Position numbers and translations under genes: made by a program. This document shows, piece by piece, positions 6,316 through 11,763 of a DNA stretch of 13,622 nucleotides. This stretch comes from Pirellulales bacterium (GTDB taxonomy: Bacteria > Planctomycetota > Planctomycetia > Pirellulales > Thermoguttaceae): positions 1 through 13,622 of the forward strand of contig JAUWHT010000346.1 in NCBI GenBank assembly GCA_030605745.1, written 5' to 3'. The notes below the pieces were generated by a model. It had not been told where the DNA came from and ran no database searches. It was given only the letters and a program-made list of their open reading frames with translations. The stretch's first letter is position 1; each line of letters starts with the position of its first letter.

Positions 6316-6597
6316 ATGATAGTAAGATCGCTCGACCAGTTCCGAGAGTGGTTAGTTGAACACATGCACCGGATGAGCGAACTCTCCCGGCATCCGGAAC
6401 CCGACGAAGCCATGCTGAGTTACTGCGGCCGGATCGTGCGATTGGCGGGTGCCCATGCTGCACAGTTTGGACTTGTGGAAGCGTACCGCCGTTGTCGAGT
6501 CAACCATGCTTCGCCCGAGGACGCCAGAAAGCATCTTGCCGCTTGCCTGTCATGTTGTGAGGAATCGCTTGAAGAGGGACCAGCGGACGCTATATGA
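6316..6597 (+). CDS. Small helical protein of unknown function
   Basis: 93 residues, no signal peptide or membrane segment, so probably cytoplasmic. I do not recognise the family. It reads as mostly helical: SLDQFREWLVEHMHRMSEL (5-23), DEAMLSYCGRIVRLAGAHAAQFGLVEAYRRCR (30-61) and SPEDARKHLAACLSCCEE (66-83). Four cysteines cluster towards the end (60, 77, 80, 81), with C77, C80 and C81 in ACLSCCEE, which could bind metal, but this is speculation. The ATG at 6316 follows an AGGG ribosome-binding site (6307-6310); an earlier in-frame reading would run through the terminator. It sits 19 bases after a T-run terminator preceded by a structured RNA, so its expression may depend on readthrough. Confidence 0.7.
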   Translation: MIVRSLDQFREWLVEHMHRMSELSRHPEPDEAMLSYCGRIVRLAGAHAAQFGLVEAYRRCRVNHASPEDARKHLAACLSCCEESLEEGPADAI

Positions 6598-6652
6598 GCT
6601 GCGACCCCGTGCCTGTCGCGGCGTGCCTGCCCCGCGCCCGACGGTGCGGAAG

Positions 6653-6717
6653 CCCCCGCCCACCCGGACCCGTGACCCACTTCGATAATACAACTAAGAT
6701 GGTCCGGGAGGCGGGGG
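6653..6717. repeat. Long-stem inverted repeat between convergent genes
   Basis: CCCCCGCC (6653-6660) pairs with GGCGGGGG (6710-6717), and CCCGGACC (6663-6670) with GGTCCGGG (6701-6708). That is 16 pairs split by a small 2x1 internal loop, closed by an AT-richer 30-base loop. It lies between the convergent 6316 and 6766 genes and may end both transcripts, though no T-run follows. The rest of the gap from 6598 to 6652 shows nothing. Confidence 0.6.
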
Positions 6718-6765
6718 ATTCATCATTCCGCATTCCGCATTCATCATTCATCATTCCACATTCCC
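6717..6765. repeat. Heptamer tandem array CATTCNN, seven units
   Basis: Seven in-phase heptamers: a degenerate GATTCAT (6717-6723), then CATTCCG twice, CATTCAT twice, CATTCCA and CATTCCC up to 6765. The next base starts the stop codon of the minus-strand gene at 6766. The array begins at the last base of the long-stem inverted repeat. Confidence 0.8.
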
Positions 6766-7638
6766 CTACTTCCCGCCGAAGATGCCTGTGGCGTACCAGG
6801 TGCCGTTGGAGCCGCGTTTCATGTCGTAGCCGTAGAAGCGATGTCGGGCGCGGACGGCGCTCCAGTGTCCGGAGGAGTGTCGCCATGAGCGGACGCACTC
6901 GATGGCCGCTTCCAGCAGGTTCTCGCCCGGCCAACTCTCCGCGCAAACCTCGCGTGCCATCATGCCCGGCGAAAGCCTGCCCAGGATCCGCCGCACCCGG
7001 GTACCCCAGCGGTGATGTCCCTGGCGTCGGATTTGGGCCTGGTGCTCCGAGTGGTTTTCGGCTTCGCGCAGCAGGTCCGGACTGATTTTGCCTTCGGTGC
7101 TGGCCGGTTTTTCGGGGTGGGTCCGCACCGCGTAGATCAGTGTCCGCTGGGTGAGCGTTCCGGGCGGCAAGTCGAGTATCACCGCCATTTTTTCGGGCGT
7201 GTAGTAAAGCTTTTTGGTGATCGGAAACGTGCTCACCACGCGGCCGTGCAGCGCGGGATCCTGGCCGGTGAAGTCGAGGATCGCTATGCCCGGCTTTCCC
7301 AGCATTTCCTTGAACGCGGCGTGCTCCAACAGTGTGACCTGCTTGCCGTCGGTCACGACCGTTGTATCTAGCGGTATTTGCGCAAGGACGTATTCTCGCA
7401 GCTTTTCGCGGACCATAGGATCGCCCAACGTTTCTGCCTTGAAGCGGTTGCACAATTCGTTCTCTTCCGGGTCGCAGAAGTAGAGAAGCAGCATCTTCCC
7501 CCGCCGGTTGGCCTCGTCCATAGCTACGGTATAGTCGGTGTGCCATGAGGAGTCGACCGGCTCCGCGGCACCCAGCAGGTGAAATGAAACCATCCACATA
7601 GCGAGTGTAAAGGACACAATCTTGAACGCACGGTACAT
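6766..7638 (-). CDS. Secreted thioredoxin-like protein with a CAP-like C-terminal region
   Basis: 290 residues with a clear signal peptide (hydrophobic 8-23, LLGAAEP cleavage region). Residues about 33-155 look like a thioredoxin_7-type fold: DEANRRGKMLLLYFCDPEENELCNRF (41-66) in the place of the usual WCxxC, and a likely cis-proline in GKPGIAILDF (114-123). The CXXC pair is absent; cysteines are at 55 and 63 (C-X7-C), so ordinary disulfide exchange is doubtful. Residues about 193-290 resemble a CAP/SCP domain: H196/H199, WPGEN (236-240) and AAIECVRSWRHSSGH (244-258), like the 'AV..W..S..H' signature. Start ATG at 7638 has a strong GAGGAGA site. It is flanked by repeat arrays on both sides. 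Secretion is sure, the two folds are likely, the function is unknown. Confidence 0.75.
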   Translation of the reverse strand: MYRAFKIVSFTLAMWMVSFHLLGAAEPVDSSWHTDYTVAMDEANRRGKMLLLYFCDPEENELCNRFKAETLGDPMVREKLREYVLAQIPLDTTVVTDGKQVTLLEHAAFKEMLGKPGIAILDFTGQDPALHGRVVSTFPITKKLYYTPEKMAVILDLPPGTLTQRTLIYAVRTHPEKPASTEGKISPDLLREAENHSEHQAQIRRQGHHRWGTRVRRILGRLSPGMMAREVCAESWPGENLLEAAIECVRSWRHSSGHWSAVRARHRFYGYDMKRGSNGTWYATGIFGGK

Positions 7639-7684
7639 TGGGAATCTCCTCAGGGGGAAAGGTGTTTGGGGTGTTGGGCGGCGA

Positions 7685-7735
7685 ACTGGTCACTGGTCAC
7701 TGGTCACTGAAGTGACCAGCCCAGCCCAGCCCAGC
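7685..7735. repeat. Heptamer array ACTGGTC with inverted copy and CCCAG pentamers
   Basis: ACTGGTC three times (7685-7705) then ACTGA. CTGGTCACT (7700-7708) pairs perfectly with AGTGACCAG (7711-7719) across two bases. A short run of CCCAG pentamers follows to about 7735. It lies in the 251-base gap between the divergent 7638 and 7890 genes. More partly self-complementary sequence (CCAGG / CCTGG) follows to about 7771. Confidence 0.75.
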
Positions 7736-7784
7736 CCTCAGTCCCCAGGGACCAATTCCTGGAGTGACTGGGGCATAGTACCGG

Positions 7785-7813
7785 TTGTTCCCGATAGCTG
7801 ATCTTGGTAAAGT
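7785..7813 (+). promoter_or_regulatory. Promoter candidate for the 7890 gene
   Basis: TTGTTC (7785-7790), a 17-base spacer and TAAAGT (7808-7813). Spacing is ideal but the boxes are only three and four of six to consensus. It would leave a leader of about 70 bases with an AGAAGG ribosome-binding site at 7875-7880. Confidence 0.4.
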
Positions 7814-7889
7814 AGTTAAACTCCGGCGGATTTTCCGGTTCTGTCGTCCCGACGTCAAGGCCCCCTACCTTCAAAGAAGGATCAAAAAG

Positions 7890-9755
7890 ATGAATTCCCC
7901 CGCGACTCGACTGGCGTCTGTCTGTCTGCTTGCCGCAAGTCTTTTTTTGGCAACGACTTGTGTCGGGGCCGAACCGTCTGCCGCGCAGCTTCCGGCCGCA
8001 TGCCGGGCGGCCAAGGCCGAGTTCCAACCATTGACCACTGATGACGTGAAAGCAGCAAGGGCCGAGTTGGTCCAGGCCGCCGACCGACTCGGGGCACGTC
8101 TGGATGCCGGCGGCCAGGTTGGAGCGAACTGGCGAAAGTACCTCCTCTGGGATGAGTTGCAACGCGAGCTGCGCGGCAGCAAGGACCCGGATCTGGCCGT
8201 CCTGGACAAAGTCTACAAGAAGTACACCGCCGGGCATGAAGGTCTTGAACTGGCTTGGTTTGTCGACGTCCGCGAGGCACTGCGGCACTACCGGGAAATC
8301 GCCCGCGGTTGCAACAGGCCTGAGTTGAAGGCCGCTTATGGAGCACTCCTGGACGGTCTGGCCGAGCAGCTTCAGGCATACACGGCCGAGCCCACCGCCG
8401 AAGGTGCCCTGGTGATCGGCCGCGCGGTGGGTCAATTGGAAGGCCTGCGGCAAGCGCCGGCCCTGGTTCGAGCCATTCGGCATCACTTCGCACAACCGAA
8501 CTTGTTGATGGAGGTCTCGGCCGGCGTGGTGGCTGCCGGGATCACCCGACCGGTCGACTACAAGGCGCCGGTCCGCGACGTGATCCTGGGAACCCGTATT
8601 CAGGGCACCGGGCATACCGTGGGTGAAGTCAACGTTGAGCTGGTTCCCGATCCACGGCGCGGTCTGATCGATGTGATGTTCTCCGGCGTGACGAGAACCA
8701 AGAGCACCGGCTACAACGGGCCGGCGATCATCTACAGCACCGGCGTTACCCGAACCGGCACTCGCAAGCGACTCTGGATCGACGACAATGGTTTGCACGG
8801 GCTGCCGGCAGCGTCCAACGCAGTGACCGAAACCCGGATCACCGGCGTCCGATCAAGGCGGGGCCGCGGTGGAGTTGTGGAGCGGCAGGCACGGCAGCGC
8901 GCCGCGGAACAAAAAAGCCAAGCCGAACTGATCGCCGCGCGACACGCGGAACAGCGAGTCAACACCCGGGTCGATAAGCAAGCGGGCCAGTTGATTCGCC
9001 GGGCTAACGAGGCGTTCGTCGAGAAGTTCCGAGAGCCGCTTCTGCGCCGCAAGTTGTATCCGGAGCGGCTCTGCTTCAGCACGACCAAGGAAGCATTGCA
9101 CGTGGTCGCCTTGCAGGCTGACGCTTCCCAACTGGCCGCTCCCTCTGCGCCGCCCAAATTGATCGAACCGGGCGATCTGGCAATCCGCATTCATCAGTCG
9201 ATGATCGACAACCTGGCCGGCCGCGTCCTGGCCGGGATGACGTTCCACGATGAGTACCTTCAGGCTACCATCATAGAGGTGCTGGGTGAATTGCCTGAAC
9301 GCCTGAAGCCCGAGGAGGATCAACAGCCCTGGGCGATCACCTTTGCCCGGCAGCAGCCGATCACGGTTACCTTTGCCCAGAACCGGTTGATCCTGACCAT
9401 GCGCGGGCAGAGGTACTACAGGGGCGAGGACCGTTATCCGGCGATGGACGTGACGGCCGTTTACAAGCTTGCCGTCACCGAGCAGGGCATCAAGGCCGTC
9501 CGCCAGGGCGATTTGCAGATTTTCCCCCCAGGTTTCGTGCCCGGCGGCGGTAAGAAGCTTTCGGCCCGGCAGGTGATCATCCGCAAGTTGCTCGAACGCC
9601 GCATCAACGAGGTTCTTGAAGAAGAACTCCTGGTGGAGAGTTTCAAGTTGCCGGGCGAGTGGAGCAAGGCAGGTAATATGAAGCCGATCCAATTAGCCTC
9701 TCAGAACGGCTGGCTAACGATCACCTGGAAGCGGACCCCGGAGGATGGGATTTAG
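7890..9755 (+). CDS. Large secreted protein of unknown function
   Basis: 621 residues with a signal peptide (hydrophobic 8-22, probable cleavage after CVGA at 27). I do not recognise the family. The N-terminal third (about 33-205) is helical and alanine-rich. A beta-type middle (about 226-300) holds a near-duplicated element (SGVTRTKSTG / STGVTRTGTR). A strongly basic, coiled-coil-like stretch rich in Arg and Gln follows (about 320-390), then a mixed C-terminal half with FARQQPITVTFAQNRLILTM (485-504) and an IRKLLERRINEVLEEEL helix (564-580). No catalytic motif is visible. The ATG at 7890 is chosen over an upstream in-frame start because of its ribosome-binding site and the signal peptide directly after it. 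The stop codon falls inside a heptamer array. Confidence 0.8.
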   Translation: MNSPATRLASVCLLAASLFLATTCVGAEPSAAQLPAACRAAKAEFQPLTTDDVKAARAELVQAADRLGARLDAGGQVGANWRKYLLWDELQRELRGSKDPDLAVLDKVYKKYTAGHEGLELAWFVDVREALRHYREIARGCNRPELKAAYGALLDGLAEQLQAYTAEPTAEGALVIGRAVGQLEGLRQAPALVRAIRHHFAQPNLLMEVSAGVVAAGITRPVDYKAPVRDVILGTRIQGTGHTVGEVNVELVPDPRRGLIDVMFSGVTRTKSTGYNGPAIIYSTGVTRTGTRKRLWIDDNGLHGLPAASNAVTETRITGVRSRRGRGGVVERQARQRAAEQKSQAELIAARHAEQRVNTRVDKQAGQLIRRANEAFVEKFREPLLRRKLYPERLCFSTTKEALHVVALQADASQLAAPSAPPKLIEPGDLAIRIHQSMIDNLAGRVLAGMTFHDEYLQATIIEVLGELPERLKPEEDQQPWAITFARQQPITVTFAQNRLILTMRGQRYYRGEDRYPAMDVTAVYKLAVTEQGIKAVRQGDLQIFPPGFVPGGGKKLSARQVIIRKLLERRINEVLEEELLVESFKLPGEWSKAGNMKPIQLASQNGWLTITWKRTPEDGI

Positions 9756-9769
9756 GATTTCAGATTTCA
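9749..9769. repeat. Heptamer array GATTTCA, three units, containing a stop codon
   Basis: GATTTAG (9749-9755), GATTTCA (9756-9762) and GATTTCA (9763-9769). The stop codon of the upstream gene (9753-9755) is inside the first unit, and the perfect hairpin at 9769-9808 follows at once. Confidence 0.6.
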
Positions 9770-9808
9770 GTAGTGTAGGGTGGGTGCAAGCACCCACCCT
9801 ACACTACT
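9769..9808. repeat. Perfect 19-bp inverted repeat, likely transcript end or insertion remnant
   Basis: AGTAGTGTAGGGTGGGTGC (9769-9787), two bases AA, then its exact reverse complement (9790-9808). It starts 14 bases after the stop of the 7890 gene. No T-run follows, so it is not a standard intrinsic terminator; it may stabilise the RNA 3' end. Confidence 0.8.
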
Positions 9809-9822
9809 ATGCTGGGAAATCA

Positions 9823-9847
9823 CGCCGCGTAGACGCGGCGGCTAAAC
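9823..9847 (-). repeat. REP-like palindrome, copy 3
   Basis: CGCCGCGT (9823-9830) pairs with ACGCGGCG (9833-9840) around AG, followed by the reversed head GCTAAAC (to 9847). Head, stem length and two-base spacer match copies 1 and 4, while stem bases have changed in compensating pairs. It lies 30 bases upstream of the glycosyltransferase start. Confidence 0.75.
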
Positions 9848-9877
9848 GCCGTCATTCTAAAGAAAGGCACCTGACCG

Positions 9878-10615
9878 ATGTCCAACGCCGACAAAACGCT
9901 GGTCACCGTGGCCACCTACAACGAAATGGAGAACCTGCCGCGGCTGGTCGACGAAATCTTCCAGGTCGTGCCGGAGGTTGACATTCTGGTGATTGACGAC
10001 AATTCGCCCGACGGCACCGGGCAGTGGTGCGATGAGCGGGCGGCCGACGGTGCCCGGCTGCGGTGCCTGCACCGGGAGGGGAAATTGGGACTGGGGACCG
10101 CCATCATCGCCGGGATGCGCTGGGGCATCGAGCGGGGCTACAAGCACGTGCTGAACATGGACGCTGATTTTAGCCACCAGCCAAAATACCTGCCCGACCT
10201 GCTGGCTGGCATGGAGCCGGCAGACGGCCCGGCAGTCGATGTGATGATCGGCTCACGCTACGTACCTGGCGGCGGAGTGGAAGGCTGGACGGCGAAACGG
10301 CACATTATGAGTCGCGGAGTGAACCTCTACGCCCGATGGCTGCTGGGCCTTAAGCCGAAGGATTGCAGCGGCAGTTTCCGTTGCTATCGCACGCAGATTT
10401 TGGCTCGTGTGGATTTCGACGCGGTCCGCAGCCGGGGCTACTCCTTCCAAGAAGAAATTCTCTGGCACCTGAAGCGGCTCCGCGCCCGGTTCGGCGAAAC
10501 GCCCATCATCTTCATCGACCGAAAGCGAGGCGCCTCGAAGATCGATTCCAAGGAGGCCCTGGCATCGCTGCGGATCATCCTGGGGCTCGGCGTACGAAAC
10601 CTGTTTGGCCGGTAG
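9878..10615 (+). CDS. Polyprenol-phosphate mannosyltransferase-like GT2 glycosyltransferase
   Basis: 245 residues, a family-2 glycosyltransferase of the dolichol-phosphate mannose synthase (DPM1) type. Members transfer mannose from GDP-mannose to a polyprenyl phosphate at the cytoplasmic membrane face. Motifs in order: TYNEMENL (13-20), VIDDNSPDGT (38-47), the metal-binding DADFSH (95-100), IGSRYVPGG (124-132), CSGSFRCYR (163-171) and RKRGASKI (215-222). It has no C-terminal membrane helices, as in the soluble, DPM1-like form. Start ATG at 9878 follows AAAGAAAGG. It converges on the flippase-like gene and gmd, so a role in the same glycan pathway is plausible. Sugar specificity (mannose versus glucose) is not proven by sequence. 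Confidence 0.9.
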   Translation: MSNADKTLVTVATYNEMENLPRLVDEIFQVVPEVDILVIDDNSPDGTGQWCDERAADGARLRCLHREGKLGLGTAIIAGMRWGIERGYKHVLNMDADFSHQPKYLPDLLAGMEPADGPAVDVMIGSRYVPGGGVEGWTAKRHIMSRGVNLYARWLLGLKPKDCSGSFRCYRTQILARVDFDAVRSRGYSFQEEILWHLKRLRARFGETPIIFIDRKRGASKIDSKEALASLRIILGLGVRNLFGR

Positions 10616-10670
10616 ACACCCCGCCGAGCGCAGTCAGCGGGCGTTTGTTGCGTTACTCAAACTGTAAACC

Positions 10671-10703
10671 CAACAACGCGCCGGGCAAGCCCGGCCGCTA
10701 AAC
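10671..10703 (-). repeat. REP-like palindrome, copy 4, contains a stop codon
   Basis: CGCCGGGC (10679-10686), AA, GCCCGGCC (10689-10696), then the reversed head GCTAAAC (10697-10703). Read on the minus strand, the GTTTAG of the head is the last Val codon and the TAG stop of the flippase-like gene. It lies in the 82-base gap between convergent genes; an imperfect inverted partner (10639-10650 with 10671-10682) may help end the plus-strand transcript. Confidence 0.8.
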
Positions 10704-11744
10704 TCTCCACTCTCCACTCTCCACTCTCCACTCTCCACTCTCCACTTCCGCTTCGTGCATCACTTCGGCCACTTCGCGGCGGCTGCCGAGGTAGTAACAG
10801 ACGCCCACCATGGCAATCAGCACACAGATCAGGCGGTACACCAGGGCGACGACCAGGCCTTGACCCTTGGCAATCGTGACTTGCCCGGGCATGTGAACGT
10901 AGAGGAACTCCAGCACAAACTCGAACGGCCCCATCGGCAGCGGCAGCACACCACCGGCAGCGCTTAACGGGCTTACAACGAAATGTGTACCGAGCGAAAG
11001 CACATCGCCAGGTAGTCCCCGGGCGATCAGGTATATTCCGGTCGCAAACAGGCTGTGCACGCCGACACTCATCGCGGCGGCGGCAAGCAGCACATGGGGT
11101 TGTCGGCGATACAGCCGCACCGCCTCGATCAGGCTTTCGATCGCAGGGCCTATCCGCGGCAGGCGGCCCAGGGCGCCGGTCAACCTTCCCTCGGTGAACC
11201 CGGGCGTAAGCAGCATCATGATCGCCAGGGCCCCAACGGCGGTCAGCAGAAACGTGGCCTTGCAGATCAACCGGATTTCGCCGACCGGCACCTCGCAGAG
11301 CCCGGTTATCAGGATTGCCACCGAGGCCACCACGAACAGCATGTACAGCCCGATCAGCCGGTCGACGGCCACCGAAGCGACCGCTTTGGCCCGGTGTTGC
11401 GGGTGTTCATGGGCCAGCATCACGGCCTTCAGCAGGTCGCCGCCGACGATCCCCATCGGGGCAAGATTGAACAAGTAGCCCAAAAATCCAATTCGGAACC
11501 CATCTTGGATCCTAAACGGCAGCCCCAGCGCCCGGACCAGGTACCACCAGCGGATCAAGGTCAAGCAAACCGCCGCCGCGCAGGCCAGCCAGGCGGCGGC
11601 CAACGATCCCCAGTGCTTGGGCTGGTCGCGAAGGTTCTCGAAGACATTGCTCTGGCCGTTGCCCCGCGTGGCGTCCCAAACCAGATAGGCGATCAACGCC
11701 ACCGAGAGACCAATCTTCAGCAGTGTGATCAGGAACTTCTTCAC
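10698..11744 (-). CDS. UPF0104 / lysylphosphatidylglycerol-synthase-TM-like flippase family protein
   Basis: 348 residues, a polytopic membrane protein of the YbhN/AglD/MprF-N (flippase-like) family. Hydrophobic segments lie at about 4-24, 47-66, 86-110, 121-147, 163-180, 218-242, 251-285 and 297-319. Typical motifs are GYLFNLAPMGIVGGDLLKA (89-107) and SAAGGVLPLPMGPFE (261-275). Relatives are linked to lipid or lipid-linked sugar movement, so a role in glycan export is inferred. I choose GTG at 11744: the family start (KKFLITLLKIGLSV) follows directly, and GGAG in the heptamer array upstream can serve as ribosome-binding site. Residues 334-348 (VESGEWR twice plus V) are translated from a heptamer array, and the stop comes from a REP head. 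It lies 19 bases downstream of gmd, probably one operon. Confidence 0.88.
   Translation of the reverse strand: MKKFLITLLKIGLSVALIAYLVWDATRGNGQSNVFENLRDQPKHWGSLAAAWLACAAAVCLTLIRWWYLVRALGLPFRIQDGFRIGFLGYLFNLAPMGIVGGDLLKAVMLAHEHPQHRAKAVASVAVDRLIGLYMLFVVASVAILITGLCEVPVGEIRLICKATFLLTAVGALAIMMLLTPGFTEGRLTGALGRLPRIGPAIESLIEAVRLYRRQPHVLLAAAAMSVGVHSLFATGIYLIARGLPGDVLSLGTHFVVSPLSAAGGVLPLPMGPFEFVLEFLYVHMPGQVTIAKGQGLVVALVYRLICVLIAMVGVCYYLGSRREVAEVMHEAEVESGEWRVESGEWRV
10702..10743. repeat. Heptamer tandem array ACTCTCC, six perfect units, coding
   Basis: Six exact ACTCTCC units (10702-10743). On the minus strand they encode the C-terminal end of the flippase-like protein; since three heptamers make seven codons, the protein carries a seven-residue repeat (VESGEWR). 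The same heptamer recurs at 11743-11760, at the other end of this gene. Confidence 0.9.
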
Positions 11745-11760
11745 TCTCCACTCTCCACTC
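11743..11760. repeat. Heptamer array ACTCTCC at the flippase start
   Basis: ACTCTCC twice (11743-11756), then partial ACTC (11757-11760). It is in direct orientation with 10702-10743. On the minus strand each unit reads GGAGAGT, giving a Shine-Dalgarno-like GGAG, and the GTG start codon (11744-11742) sits at the array edge. Confidence 0.8.
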
Positions 11761-11763
11761 CCT

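Noticed and set aside
6590..7693. 367-codon minus-strand frame overlapping the thioredoxin-like gene
   Set aside because: It is another frame of the same DNA. Its MNDECGMRNDE stretch is only the CATTCNN heptamer array translated, and it lacks the signal peptide and ribosome-binding site of the 290-residue frame.
10616..10670. Additional REP copy next to copy 4
   Set aside because: CCCGC and GCGGG flank an 11-12 base centre near 10619-10641 and GCGTTTG follows, but the conserved GTTTAGC head is missing and the stem is short, so I did not count it.
2487..11760. CRISPR array
   Set aside because: Repeat units are 7-8 bases with no spacers, and no cas gene is present.
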